In this document: positions 1-11,339 of the stretch, piece by piece
Position numbering within the stretch: the first letter of the stretch is position 1
Layout of the letters: each line of letters starts with the position of its first letter
Assembly: GCA_020796225.1 (NCBI GenBank)
Contig: CM036753.1
Coordinates: forward strand, 68,046,365-68,110,364
Direction of reading: 5' to 3'
DNA from: Arion vulgaris
Lineage: Eukaryota > Mollusca > Gastropoda > Stylommatophora > Arionidae
Length of the DNA: 64,000 bases
Made by a program: the position numbers and the translations under genes
Notes under the pieces: generated by a model
The model's database searches: none
The model's input: the letters and a program-made list of their open reading frames with translations, nothing else
What the model was told of the DNA's origin: nothing

Positions 1-350
1 TGATTCACTCTCTCAAATATACCATTGGCCCATAAAATACTACACTACACTATTGCATTTGTTTACATTATTATATTGAGTTTTACCGCTGTGTTAATTC
101 ATTTGAAAGTCTCTGCGAAATGTAATTATTAATTTGTATTCTAATAGCAGACATTGTGCTAGGCTTAGTAAACAAAACTGTTATTTTGATAGTCTAAATA
201 ATTTTAATTTAGCAACGTCGTACATGACTCACTACTAACTTAAAAAATATAATGGTTGTATTACCAGTTACTGCCGTCCATATTTATTATTTTGAGTCAT
301 TTCATGCCGAGAGTCATTGGATTTCCCCTAATTCTTCTTCTTCTTTTGTC
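1..350. other. AT-rich intergenic sequence, nothing recognised
   Basis: No coding signal, tRNA-like head or clear repeat was seen. The right edge meets the GAA-rich 3' tail of the minus-strand LINE that follows. Confidence 0.5.
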
Positions 351-351
351 G

Positions 352-2301
352 TCACACTGCTACCGGGTTGTTGCCCAGTGTCGTGGTTTTCTGTTTTTGT
401 CTTGCGCTGTTCTGGTGGCTTGTGTGATTGTTATCTTTGCTCTTTCACAGGATGCTGCCACGCCATCTAACCATCTTTTCCGTGGTCTTCCTCTTGCCTT
501 CTTTCCCGATGTTCTGTTGTAGAAGACTCTGTATACTGTAGAGTTTGGATGCATTCTTATTAAGTGGCCAAACCACTTCATTCTTTGTTTATCTATATAA
601 TTCAAGCACGGTTTTGTGCCAACTTTCTTTCTTATGCTGATGTTGGTGATTCTGTCTTTTCTTGTGTTGTTGGTAACTTTTCTCAGGCAACGCATTTCAC
701 ATGTAGTTATTTTTGTGACTGCGCTTTGCTCAATGTCCATGTTTGGCTCTGGTAACACAAAGTAGGTATAAAAATGCTGTTGATCATTTGTTTCTTAGCT
801 GCCTGTGACATTTTTGGGTGCCTTAACAATGGGGCTAGCTGGTAGGTTACAGCATTTGCTTTTGTACTCTAGCCTCTATCTCTCTATCTAGTTTTCCGTC
901 TTCTGTGAATATGCTTCCTAAGTATTTGAATTCTTTCACTTGGTTTATTTTAGTCATTGACATGGATGTCTAGATTATTATGTATTCTTCCCATATTCAT
1001 TATTTCTGTTTTAGTGTTGTTGATTTTCATGTCATGTTTCACACAATTATTGTTCAAAGTGTCAATATGATGTTGTAGATCTTGTTCATTTTGATGTATC
1101 AGGCACTGATCATCTGCAAAAGCAGTTCATTTATTTCATCATTATCTGAATTCGACTCTTGAGTTATTTTATCCATATATGCGATAAAGAGTAGTGGTGA
1201 AAGGACACAACCTTGTCTAACACCTGATGTAATGGAGAACCAGTCGGTCATTCCTTCTGTAGTTCTTACTGTACTCTGGCTATCTTGATATAAGGCCATG
1301 ATGTTACCTAATAGTTGTCCTTGGACGCCATATTCTTCAAGGATCTTCCATAGTTTGCACCTGTTTACTCTATCAAATGCCTTTTCTTGGTCTATAAATA
1401 TAAGCTGTTTACTTTGATTGTATTCAATTGTTTGTTCGCAGATCTGTCTTAGTGTAAATATTGCGTCTGTGCAGCTCTTACCCCTCCTAAACCCAAACTG
1501 GCTATTGCTTAACTGGGGCTCTAATATATGTCTTGCTCTTCGCTCCAATATTTTTGCAAACATTTTTCCTATTTGGCTCAAAAGAGAGATACCCTTGTAT
1601 GTTTCACATTCTCTTTTGTCTCCTTTGTTCTTCCATATTGGGACTATAATAGCTCTCTGCCAGTCATCTGGAACCTCTTGTGCCTCCCAGGCTATGTTAA
1701 AAATTCTGGTCAGCCATGTTATTGCTGTTGTCTTACACGCAAGTAACATTTCTGTTGTAATACCATCTATCCCTGCTGCCTTCCTTCTTTTGCTTTGATT
1801 TAGTGCCATTTCAACTTCGGATTCTAAGATATTCAATTGTTGGTATTTTCCATGTTTCAATTGAAATGTTTCTGTACCTTGTGTTTCGCAGTTTAACAGT
1901 TCCGTAAAATATTCTTTCCATCTGTCTTTAATATCTTTGCTGTTGGTAAGAGGTTTCCTAGACTTGTTATTTATAATGGTGACTGGATTGAATTGTTCTT
2001 CTCTTAGCCTCATTGCCTTAATGCTTCTGTAAAATTTTCTTGGTGCCTTAGTGCATAGTTCAGCTAAATGTTCTCCATATTTTGCCCAAGATTCTGATTT
2101 TGATGACTTTACTTTATTTTTACTATACATTCTTGCTGTTCTGTATTGGGTGTAGTCTTCATCTAATTTTGACTTTTGCCACCTGTGAAAACACTTTTTC
2201 TTTTCTTGTATAGACCTTTTAACTGCTGCATTCCACCATGCTGTGTGTTTTCTGTGCTTATTTAACTTTTTAAGTCCACAATTTTCTTTCACTATTTCCA
2301 T
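352..2301 (-). mobile_element. LINE (non-LTR retrotransposon), 5'-truncated, minus strand
   Basis: Read on the minus strand, the piece holds the linker after the endonuclease, the reverse transcriptase and a C-terminal domain. The C-terminal part (758 down to 360) contains MKWFGHLIRM and GRPRKRW and ends RHWATTR. The 3' end runs into a (GAA)n tail at about 325-345. Reading frames shift between 1128 and 758, and the whole 5' endonuclease is missing, so this copy is dead. The same family, with the same tail, recurs at 44870-45360 (-) and as an RT piece at 26105-26365 (+). The clade is not determined. Confidence 0.85.
1099..2301 (-). pseudogene. LINE reverse transcriptase, frameshifted
   Basis: A 400-codon open frame covers RT fingers and palm: KAAGIDGITTEML, the YKGISLLSQIGK block, FGFRRGKSCTDAIF, motif A FIDQEKAFDRV and motif B SGVRQGCVLSPLLF. 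The frame is lost just before motif C. In the neighbouring frame at about 1108-1122 the expected F-A-D-D-Q is read. The catalytic aspartates of motif C are therefore encoded but out of frame. In a working LINE this enzyme would copy element RNA at the nicked target site. Confidence 0.85.
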
Positions 2302-2929
2302 GATATTTGTTTTGAAGGTTTGCCATTCTTTAGTTAAGGATTCCCCTAATTAATTAATAAAAAACGTTAAACATATCCTGGAAAATTTATTGGAATCCAT
2401 TATCAGCTAGGGTAGACTAGAAAATCAACAGTATTAAGAATTAAATTGTATAGTTGGCTATTTAATTAATTGATGTGTGATTAATGAACCAACTTAATAG
2501 CATTAATGGCAGACGAATAGGGGCTCAGTGCTCACTCTTCAGAACTGTGAAGACGAAGGTCAGATAGCTTGGAGTCTCAGGGGTAGAACTGATTAAACGT
2601 TCAGTGGAGTTCAGTGGAGGGCAATAGTTGCAGCTTAATGTTCCTGCAGCTTAATGTTCCTTTGGGAACAAGAAGGTCTAGTAGTAATAACCCGGTCTTC
2701 CCAAATAGGACGCAAAGCCAATGCAGGCTGACGGTTTATGTTGCTCGTTGGTTAAACTCTCTTCATTCTGCCCCTCACTTGACCAGTCCCACGCACTGCA
2801 GCCTATGTTTGATTCCAAGTAATGCATCATCATCAACAGTCACTTAATCTAACACATGGTTAATATACAGACATATGGGTTTTACAGGTCATGTTTAGTA
2901 TTCATGTGTATATCACAGAAAGATGGTAT

Positions 2930-3315
2930 TTTCCTCTTGCAATTATGGACAAACATTAAAGAACAAAATTGAAGCTTTTGAAACAAGGTGTTACAGAAAA
3001 TGTCTTAGAGCACCCTGGACAGAGAAGAGAAAAACAAAGACATCATACAAGACCTGCATATCGATGAGCATTGGCTCATAAAATCATATCCCGGCAGATT
3101 AAATATTTTGGATACGTTAAACGTCAGTGGTTTAGAGAGAACAGTAATGGAAAGCATGGTTCATGGAGTACGAGGCAGGGAATGACCAAGACGTAGGTGG
3201 CAGCAGAATATCAAAGAAACCTTGAACATGACACTGGAAGAGGCGGGAGAACGTGCTAGAGACACATCGTTTTCCCAGCAGGCTGTGATAAAAGCGACAT
3301 TCCACAAGGGACATG
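2930..3315 (+). mobile_element. LINE 3' fragment (GLERTV family)
   Basis: A broken plus-strand frame reads GLERTVMESMVHG, then RRRWQQNIKETLNMTLEEAG and ends near FHKGHA. Two close relatives are in the window: 50405-50640 (+), which is better preserved, and the degraded 45350-46010 (+). Only the C-terminal end is present, with several stops. Confidence 0.7.
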
Positions 3316-3436
3316 CTACTACTACTATTAATTATGCATGATATTGTGATTTTAAGTATTGATATCATATTTTGTTACGTCATTTTAGTATTAAGCTTTC
3401 ATTTTGTCTGCTAGCATATTTTTTCCCATTAAACTA

Positions 3437-3694
3437 CAGGGTGTTCAACTTAAAAGCAGCCCCAGTGATAAATAGAAATTTCACAGGTACGCATTGCATC
3501 TCGTCTATTTACTATTTATACCGGTTCTGACTAGCTTGTCCTACGTCACATTTGTTCATCGCCCCTTCACGCACTACAATTACACACCATCACACAACCT
3601 TGACCTATACTACGTCATAACTGAACCTTCTTATTTCCATACATGTATGCCAGATTAGCTCCATTCACAGGCTGCTTTTAAGTTGAACACCCTG
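3437..3694. mobile_element. MITE with 25-bp perfect terminal inverted repeats, TA target site
   Basis: The 258-bp element begins CAGGGTGTTCAACTTAAAAG and ends with the exact reverse complement; the perfect inverted repeat is 25 bp (3437-3461 and 3670-3694). A TA dinucleotide flanks each side (3435-3436 and 3695-3696), as expected for Tc1/mariner-type insertion. There is no transposase frame inside, so it is non-autonomous. Confidence 0.88.
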
Positions 3695-3919
3695 TATGTT
3701 ATTTGTTGGAAATGATGCACAAAAGTGTAAGTATTAGGAATGAATATGTCTAGCAAAATAAAGATTGAAATTGTTGAAAAATTATCACTGTCTTATCACT
3801 TTTCAAAAGAAGATAGACAAATCTCAGACCTACCTAAAGTTGACATCTCCTGTGCCAGAGCGAACTCTTTGGAGAAGGGAGACTGAACATATCCAGGTGA
3901 AAGGAATATTCAATAATTA

Positions 3920-4395
3920 TTAACACAACTTGCAATGTAGAACAGTCCCTCTCAGTTTCCTGAATAAAGATTAATAATAATTCCTCTGGTACCGCTATAC
4001 GTACATAGGGTCTGCAAGCAATTTCTCCATACCTCTCTATCCTGCGCAACTCGTTCATTCTCCTCCATGGAACTGAGACCGATATTTATTGTCTCCCTCA
4101 GCAAAGTTCATTTCAGGGTCTCCTCTCTTCGTGAACCCTTTGCATCCTACTTTAATGCCTGCTTTGATATTCTTTGATCATTTCTTCTCAAGGTGTCTCC
4201 AACATATCTCCATCTTCTCCTTCTTATAACAGTTGTTACTAGGGGTTGACCAGATATTTTTCTGATTTCATCACTTTTTATGAATTCGTTCCATTTTATG
4301 TTCATTATTTTTCAGACATCTATTTTCAAATGCATTCAACTTGCTTTCTATATCTTTAGTCATTTTCCAACTCCTGCTGAATAAAGGTTACCCAC
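3920..4395 (-). mobile_element. LINE 3' fragment (MNIKWNEF family, TTA-type tail)
   Basis: Minus-strand translation gives IMNIKWNEF, SGQPLVTTVIRRRRWRYVG and NDQRISKQALK with stops and frameshifts. Matching pieces occur at 13330-13570, 26580-27000 and 54660-55100, all minus, and the last joins an RT domain. It is a 5'-truncated, degenerate copy. Confidence 0.8.
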
Positions 4396-4539
4396 AAGAT
4401 ATATGGGTTTGAGTATATGCCGATGTGTCAGCAGTAAAGAATAAAGAAGCAATGTTTACATAGAATATCTAAACACTTTTAGGAATACAATATGAATGCC
4501 AATGGGAAAATTCTGTCATTACTATGAGGCAGAAATCCA

Positions 4540-4795
4540 GGCAATTAAGATGGCTACTGAGAAATTGGTAAACACCATTCTTGGTTAACAACCTGTGGTG
4601 TTCTTGACAGAAGCAAGATTAGCACCTTAAATCCAGAAAATTGCCAGGCCCATCTGAATTGTGCAAGTTTCCATGCAGTGGATACCTTCTCACTGTAGAA
4701 TACCAGAAAATGAGACAGAAAACTGACTGGTCAAGGAAGATGCTGCAGATGAGCAACTGGATGTACCAGTTACGCATCAGAAGAAGAAAATGATG
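4540..4795 (+). mobile_element. LINE RNase H fragment
   Basis: The plus strand reads EAEIQAIKMATEKL and then MQWIPSHCRIPENE, typical of the RNase H domain of LINEs (compare VIQWIPSHCNLSGHEKADKL at about 39400). Stops interrupt it. It ends at a GAAGAAGAAA tail. Confidence 0.65.
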
Positions 4796-4799
4796 ATTA

Positions 4800-5285
4800 A
4801 ATCGATCAGAAAGTCACTGCAATATTAGTGGCTGCCTTTTCTGTATTATTTACAGGAAAACAATAGAAAGAAAATTAATTTCTGGGAGCATATGTTCCAA
4901 ACAATCTATATACCTAAAAAAAACCAGAAGATTCTTTCTTATTCTGAACATTCTTCTGCTGTAAACTCCAGCACTCACACTCTTTGGCTCAAATCACAGA
5001 GTGGTTAACATATGACGATTCTTGAACGAGCACAAACAAACAAATTTCTACGTTTCATAGCTCAGCAGTTCCAGTGTCTCTTTTGATTATGTGCCAAATC
5101 ATGCAGAATTCATATTTTGAATGCAAGTATTTAAAATTATCTAGTTCTTACATTCAAACTGTTTCCAAGGGACCCACTTGTGATTGATGAACAACCAACA
5201 CTCAACATAAAACTACATGGACCACAAGGGACAACGTTGAATATATAGACAATATTTCAAGCAAACAAAAGGAAACAAGGAATTG
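4800..5285. other. No gene seen
   Basis: AT-rich sequence without a convincing frame or repeat. It may be LINE-derived but is too degraded to say. Confidence 0.4.
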
Positions 5286-5289
5286 ATGA

Positions 5290-5470
5290 ACTTTCTTCTT
5301 CTTTTCTTTCTTTTGTCCTTCTCTGCTTTTTTGCCGCTAGGCGTAGCAGGTTTAACTGATAATCGGTTTCTGAGATAATGCACGCTCGGTCGCTTGATAT
5401 GGTGTGGTATTGTGGAGTTTTAAGATGTCTGTAACTCCATCAACCCATCTTTTCTTGTTCTTGATGAACA
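5290..5470 (-). mobile_element. LINE 3' tail fragment
   Basis: The minus strand reads KKRWVDGVTDILKLHNTTPY followed by QATERALSQ, the extreme C-terminal part of a LINE RT protein, and ends in a GAAGAAAG-type tail. Only about 180 bp is recognisable. Confidence 0.55.
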
Positions 5471-5869
5471 ATAACAATAATCTAAATAATAAAACAAAAC
5501 ACAAGACATGTCATAAAAATAAACTTAACAGAAAGTTACTCTGTAGAATTTGGCTATAAAAAGTCTTACTTTAATCAAAATAAAGCATTGATGTGAAGAA
5601 AAAAGCAAAGGGTGATATACATTAACATCAATGATATTTATTTACATAGTACAAGAGAATACTTGTTGAGAATCAAATAAATGCACCATCTGATTGAAAA
5701 TAGGACAAATTATGTTTTTGCATTGTAACTGACAACTAAAGTTTTCTCAATTCTTCCAGATATACTGAGACTATAAGAATTTGAAATTGCATGGGTAAAA
5801 AAAGTTATCTCGAGAGATTACTGTGTTGTTTTAAGAATTGTGCTCACCACATACCCCAAAAGTACTTTG

Positions 5870-6210
5870 TTTGCTTCTTATGAGGAACGACCAGACTATT
5901 TTCCAATTTTCTAATCTCAATTTAGGTGAGATTGAGGTCTTAGTTTTATCTAAACCAAATGATAAAAATACAGGTCCATGTGTTTAAAATTAGTAGTAAA
6001 AAAATCACTGACAGTTGAAAAATCAATCAAAGTAGGCTGCAAAAATGATTAATAACAATTTCAGTAAAAATCTGCTACAAAATTGTCCCCATCTTCAAAA
6101 TTACACTTGGGACCCTTGTCGGTGATAAGGGGTCTGTGCACTGCCGCTGAGCTATTCCTGTTTAAGAATGAGCCCAGATGGTTATTCACCGAAGTGCAAT
6201 GATGATATCA
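5870..6210 (+). repeat. Unclassified dispersed repeat, copy 1
   Basis: This stretch aligns by eye along its length with 17815-18200. Shared blocks include GGTGAGAT, the 'caggtcc.atgtt' region, 'tgcactgccgctgag/at' and the end 'caatgtgcaatgatgat'. It has no coding signal, no inverted ends and no tRNA-like head that I can see. Confidence 0.6.
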
Positions 6211-6214
6211 TATC

Positions 6215-6840
6215 ATTTAATCAATCAACCTGAAAGGATAGATGAGGATCATATTCAACCAGGAAAGCCATGGAAACAATTAGTATACATACCTTTGACC
6301 ATCTATTAAATAGGTCCATAGGTCTCCCTATTTTCTGCTGTCCCTGTGGTGTCCACTGCATTGCATGTCTTGACCACCTTTCTTTTCTCATCCTAAGGAC
6401 ACATCCAATCTATCGCCTCTTTATTTATATCTTTATAAACATCAAACATACAGAGGTTAAAATCTCAAGATGAATGACTTCCCAGTCAATCCAGCCAAGC
6501 CAAGATTTTCAGTAAACTTATGGGAGCCCTGAGTGCTGTGATGCAAACTCTAAACCAGTTATTTTCATGATCTACTTCAATATCTTCTTTTGTGACCATT
6601 ATCCAATGCTCAAATATTTAAAAAGAGATGAGCTACCTCAATTGATCCAGTTGTTAGCAGGTAGAGGGTCCTCACAGGTGCCCACAATTTCTCAAATTTG
6701 GTCTCCTGGACCAGGTTGAGCCCAAAAATCATCAAAGAGGGGTATTGTTTGCAGTATGTATTCAGGAGTCTGGGGGCACTTTCGGCTTGTGCACTTGTTA
6801 GTTTGAGCAGCTTTCATTTTTTAATAACATATTAGTATTA
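6215..6840. other. No gene seen
   Basis: No supported frame. The 6640-6790 part is less AT-rich than its surroundings but matches nothing I recognise. Confidence 0.4.
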
Positions 6841-6841
6841 A

Positions 6842-7115
6842 ACGATGAAATCAGAAGAAGAGTGGGATCCTTGCAGTTGCCACAATATATAAATAAGCAA
6901 CAGGTCAAATGGTTCAGAGATGTATCAAGGTTATAACAAGACAGTCTCCCACAAAGAGCACTAGCACTAAGATACAACAGCAACAGACCCAGAGGACAAC
7001 CATGTAAATGATGGATCAATAAAATATCAGAGACACTAAATTAAACCTTGTACAAAGAGCATAAGGAGGCTCGCTCCAGGTGTCTCTTTTTCGACCGACA
7101 CCGAAAGACAAAAGA
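6842..7115 (+). mobile_element. LINE 3' fragment (QQVKWF family)
   Basis: The plus strand reads NDEIRRRVGSLQLPQYINKQ, QVKWFRDVSRL, RALALRYNSNRPRGQP and KEHKEARSRCLFF. The same family appears at 16280-16560, 31650-31965 and 44205-44415 (+) and at 42332-42600 (-). Two in-frame stops show it is dead. Confidence 0.7.
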
Positions 7116-7483
7116 GGACTAGAAAATAGATTGATAGATATTAATATTGCTGATTTTGTAGGAAAAAAATGACGGATCTGACAACATACATATTGCATGG
7201 ACATTTAAAATAAAGAAATATTAAATTATTATTGTTTGTAAAAGAAAAAAATATCAGCTCATAATCTTGATGTAGAATTAAGCAAAAAATACATAATTGT
7301 AAATGATGGCACAGCATTGAAAATCAGAGATCAAACAAAAGAAAGCTTTCCAATGGTTGTAGTTGCTTAGACAAGGAGAATTAGACAAGATCTATTTGTA
7401 TTGAAAGAACAAAATGAGAAAGCAGAATAAAACATTAATATATAAAGTATATAGATAAATTATAAGCATATTTATATTTTGTA

Positions 7484-7675
7484 GAGCGTCCGGCTGAATG
7501 GATTAGAGCACGGATTCCCATGTGAGAAACCTGGGTTCAATCCCTGGTAAGGTCAAAGAGTGTTTTTCTGTCGGGGCATAAAGCAAAATCCTAACCTGAA
7601 CAGTTTTGCTGCGACTGCACCAGTCATGCGGCCATTAAGTTCCATAGGCACATGTCCCCCTTTGATTTACGATGG
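7484..7675 (+). mobile_element. SINE family C, tRNA-derived head
   Basis: The head contains an A-box-like TGAATGGATTAGAGCACGG and a B box GGGTTCAATCCC at 7533-7544. A body that speaks of 'cctgaacag...tgcaccagtcatgcggccattaa' follows. Copies lie at 50998-51190 (+) and 46075-46203 (-). It lacks a foldable acceptor stem, so it is not a functional tRNA gene. Confidence 0.75.
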
Positions 7676-7679
7676 CTAA

Positions 7680-8110
7680 AAAAACAGTAACAAGTTGTCT
7701 TTTTAAAAATGTATATTTCTAAAAAATTGTAAAGGAAAAAACATAGTACCAAACAAAAATATAAAACGACAAATGGCAACACACCCATAGCTGATTTCTC
7801 TTATGCACAAGATGAAAATCTGTGTGCTTGACAATTAAACCTTATAATAACAAAGAAAACACCAACCAAAAGCCTGTTACATTGCATGTATATACTTGGT
7901 AAACATCTGTAAATATTTACAAAAACGAATTCTACATAAAATTACATATTCATATAATTATACACACCTTCACAATCGATCTGAATTTCAAAATGAGTTT
8001 TATTATATTACTTTGACTTTTAAAAAAAAAGCAAATAGTTTTGAAGTCTTAAAAAGCAGGCATCAGTTGTTCTTGGGTAAAGCATTCAGTTTAGCATCAA
8101 ACTCAATAAT
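7680..8110. other. No gene seen
   Basis: Very AT-rich; the open frame at 7896-8141 is low complexity and runs into a SINE, so it is not called. Confidence 0.45.
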
Positions 8111-8116
8111 TATAAA

Positions 8117-8352
8117 TTCTTCCTTGAACGCTCTATATTGACCACTTGCTAACCACTCTTTGTGATTTGTATGTGATCTGAGCCTAAGAGCGAGTGTATG
8201 CTGTGCCAGTTCTGCGCCTACAAGTAGGGCAGCACATCCTATTTCTGCTACGCTTTTTATTTTTATTTACTAGGGTAGCTTTCCTAGGTCACTACATTAG
8301 TCGCCTCTTACGACATGCCTTGTAGGTCATAGTGTTACTATTCTTTGCTCCC
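8117..8352 (-). mobile_element. SINE family B, minus orientation
   Basis: Read on the minus strand it starts 'gggagcaaagaatag', contains the core 'gtaagaggcgact', then 'gaaagctaccctagtaaataaa', 'cctacttgtaggcgca' and 'cacaaagagtggtta', and ends near a cttcc remnant of the (GAA)n tail. Other copies: 12220-12450, 36639-36869 and 56187-56330 (-); 19612-19838, 25460-25586 and 62608-62838 (+). Confidence 0.85.
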
Positions 8353-8359
8353 ATTGCAG

Positions 8360-9180
8360 TCCCCAGCAATGCACATCAAACAATTATAAATAAAGAGTGG
8401 GATAAATCAGGGCAAGTGTGTAAATACAGGAAAATAGACAACCTATCATTATGGTATTCTTCCTTTCAGTTAGAACAGGGAGGGAGAAAAGTTTAGGCCT
8501 TAATGCAGTTGTTGCTTAGACTTGAAGAAGACTATAGACTTCATCCAGTGACCATTTTGATGATCTGAATGTAGAAGTAGGTTGGTAGTTTATGAGATCT
8601 GCTCTCGCTGACTTCTCTGTTAACACTCGCTGTCACCAACGATAAAAGTTATCGAAGCACAACATCTCTTTCAATGCCGTAGATAACTTTAATAATTACG
8701 TATTTTCATGGGGAATCTCATCAATCCAACACCCAAAATTACAGTACACTGTGCTTCCTGTTTATTAAAAAGGTCTTTCCAAAATGGCTGCACCCATGAT
8801 CAGATTGGTTTGATAATAATAGTCAAGGAGTTATAGCGATTTGATTGCATTTTTTCAATACATGAGCAAACACTTCAAAATGGCTGATGCAGCTGATAAC
8901 ACACAGTTCCAAAATGACTCAGATTTGGACTTCTTAAGATAGTGGTAAAACTGACTCAGAACTGATACAGAATTGGAATTTGATTCAAGTGATGATGATC
9001 ATTCAGATTTGATTGATGATGATGGAGATATTTCTGGGTGTAGTGGGTGTGATATTTTACTACAACACCCAAAGATCAAAATGGAAGTGAAAAGTCAGAT
9101 GATAAAAGTATTTTCCTACCAACACTTTGTTACCAGTGCCAAACTTGGTCTCTTAAAGCAACACACCACAGAAAGCGCAC
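8360..9180. other. No gene seen; acidic open frame at 8973-9194 not called
   Basis: The open frame at 8973-9194 is rich in GAT codons and flows into the LINE fragment that follows. It may be a fossil exon or chance; I cannot support a call. Confidence 0.35.
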
Positions 9181-9186
9181 CACATG

Positions 9187-9640
9187 TGAAATGAAATGCT
9201 TGAGGAAGGCAGTGGGAGTCACCAGGAAAGACAGAATACGTAATGAGGACATCAAAAGCAGAGTGGGCATAACTTCATGCACCAAATACATCGAAAGACA
9301 ACAAATGCAGTGGTTTGGACATTTAATGAGAATGAAATGCAACCAACCACCAATAACAGCATACAATAAGAAGAGATCGAGTACTAGAGCTAAGGGAAGA
9401 CCAAGAAAAAGATGGATAGACAATATCAAGACCACACTACATAAACACGGATATAACACAACAAGGACGACTCATCTGGCCCTAGAACGCAAATTAAAGC
9501 TCCCATCCCTACGCTAACGGCAAGAGTGGACAGCCAACTACATCTTCCACCTGGGAATAGACAATAGTGGGGTGTGTGATTAACCCAAATCATGAAAATG
9601 AGGGTATTGCACTGTCACTGCTAGACTAGAAGAAGCAGAA
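9187..9640 (+). mobile_element. LINE 3' fragment with intact C-terminal frame
   Basis: A 108-codon open frame (9191-9517) reads MKCLRKAVGVTRKDRIRNED, RQQMQWFGHLMRM and AKGRPRKRWIDN. This is the conserved region downstream of RT in these LINEs. No RT precedes it; the element is 5'-truncated, so this is not a host gene. The sequence after the stop, to about 9640, resembles the LINE 3' UTR and includes an AGAAGAAG run. Confidence 0.8.
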
Positions 9641-9904
9641 AATAAATGGAAACATAACATTTTTGAGACTGAAGAGAACATTGTACAGAAATTATAAAGC
9701 TTATTCATGCTCAAACATTATCCCCAAGTCTCCATAGTCATAAATTTATTGTTTGAATTTTTAATGATTTTTAAAATTTTCAATTACCACCATTAAAACT
9801 GATCATGCCTCAAAATAGTGGATCAGATTTGGCTAAACTAAAATGTGGTAGTGAAAGTGTTTAACAGTCAAAACATAAAATCAGTTATCAGTTATATGAG
9901 AATT

Positions 9905-10290
9905 ATCATCATAGCACTCCGGACAAATCCATAGGTGCTCTGATCTCTGACTCAACAAATCCAGCAGCGTCCAGTGGCCCCACACGCCAGTTCGATGTTG
10001 ATTAATCAATCTCTTGGCATATTTGGAATGTTGTTCTTTTTGGACTGCACCAATATTGACACCCGTCTCAATCTGGTCAATGAGTGGGATTCACAGCCCT
10101 AAAACTCCTCTGTTCGGAAAGACTCTCTCAATGCATTAAAAATGTCATTTCGGGCCATGGCAGCTCCCTCTGATATTGTAGCCAAGCCAGCCAATCTATC
10201 AGCTTGTTCATTACCACTAACTCCTGCGTGCCCAGGGACAAAGATGAAGGTGGTTTCACTGATCCCTGTCTGTACTAGTACCTCCACCCA
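9905..10290 (-). mobile_element. LINE RNase H tail fragment (copy 1 of 8)
   Basis: The minus strand starts inside RNase H (FIFVPGHAGVSGNEQADRLA), continues ISEGAAMARNDIFNALRESF, has a stop at 10099-10101, then NQHRTGVWGHWTLLDLL and HLWICPECYDDN. The catalytic first half of RNase H is absent. The close plus-strand copy at 58209-58646 begins at the same place. Confidence 0.8.
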
Positions 10291-10329
10291 GTTTCACCTC
10301 ACCATTCCTGATTCGACTTTATGAATCTT

Positions 10330-10905
10330 GCTCATGGAGTCACTAAGATACATATGTTAACATTTTGTTTAAAGTTACCAAAAAAAAAAAAAAAAATGCA
10401 CATAAACAGAAAAGACATGATGAAAATAAAATATAAAATATGCAAATAAAGATTAACTATATGACTCAGAGACAAATGGAAAAAAAAATTAATGAAAGTT
10501 ACCATGATCTAAAAACAATATAATCAAAAATAATAAACCCAATTTGCATAATTAAAATAGGAAGGTTGAAGCAATGCTTAAAATGGAAGGAATGAAAAAA
10601 AAATAACACAATTAAAAAATCAAGTGATGTCCATTAAAAACATTACCGCACTGTGCTTGTTGTATTGCTTGGGTTTTCTTATTCCTTTCTGCTTCCAATG
10701 GAATAAGTGCTGGAACTCATCATTAACATTTATACTATGAGATTCCAACCTCATAGTTTTCTATTCAACCTTCCTAACGCAATATATGGGAAAATGAAGT
10801 ATGGTAATTTTATAAAATACAAAAACAAAATACAGCAATGTTTCAAAACCAAAGGCATTTATCAGCCAGGGGTACAGAACAGACATAAGGGAGACTAAAA
10901 CAATA
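10330..10905. other. No gene seen; contains a poly-A run
   Basis: AT-rich sequence with an A-run at 10380-10396. The open frame at 10707-10898 lacks any recognisable domain. Confidence 0.4.
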
Positions 10906-10909
10906 CAAC

Positions 10910-11020
10910 TATGTTGTGACTAAAAGGCCTTTATCAAGGTCTTTAAAGAGACATTCTATTTGTACTTTATCCTCTGCTTGATAAAGAACTTTTGGTTGAA
11001 AACAGCTGTATGCTGTTTTT
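10910..11020. repeat. Inverted pair of Penelope-type hammerhead-like motifs
   Basis: On the minus strand at about 10915-10938 the sequence reads CTTGATAAAGGCC-loop-GTC. On the plus strand at 10976-11003 it reads CTTGATAAAGAAC-loop-GTTGAAAAC. Both resemble the motif in the Penelope element arms at 22384-22413 and 25051-25080, again in inverted orientation. It is probably a remnant of another Penelope-like element terminus. Confidence 0.55.
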
Positions 11021-11044
11021 TTACATTGTTCATTTGAGAATCAT

Positions 11045-11325
11045 CATCGCACATGTCCATAATTGCTCCAATCTTCTCCTAAGCATGCATTTCAGTGTGT
11101 TTAGACTAACAACTCCGTTCTGTGTTGGTTGATGTATCTACTGGGGTTTCTCTCATGGTTTTCCCATCTTGCTGCACCTATTGGTATGTATAACTTGAGC
11201 AACCGAGATAGAGAATACCCTTTATCTTCGTTGAAATCTTCAGAGCGTGTTTCTCTTAGAGCATTGATTATGTTGCTTTTGTCTATTGTAAAACTACCTG
11301 ACTTCATTTTCGTGAGTTTTGACAT
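11045..11325 (-). mobile_element. LINE RNase H tail fragment (copy 2)
   Basis: The minus strand reads DKSNIINALRETRSEDFNED, KGYSLSRLLKLYIPIGAARW and [12 protein letters not shown]. It is the same tail as 35985-36410 and 58700-58995. Confidence 0.75.
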
Positions 11326-11339
11326 TGGTACATAGTTTT

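Noticed and set aside
7484..7555. Possible tRNA gene
   Set aside because: A and B boxes are present but no matching acceptor stem forms, and copies at 50998 and 46075 share non-tRNA body sequence, so it is a SINE head.
8973..9194. Acidic 73-codon frame as a gene
   Set aside because: The bias comes from GAT-rich simple sequence and it runs into a LINE stub.
9191..9517. Intact 108-codon gene
   Set aside because: It is the C-terminal end of a LINE protein without its RT; many related fragments surround it.
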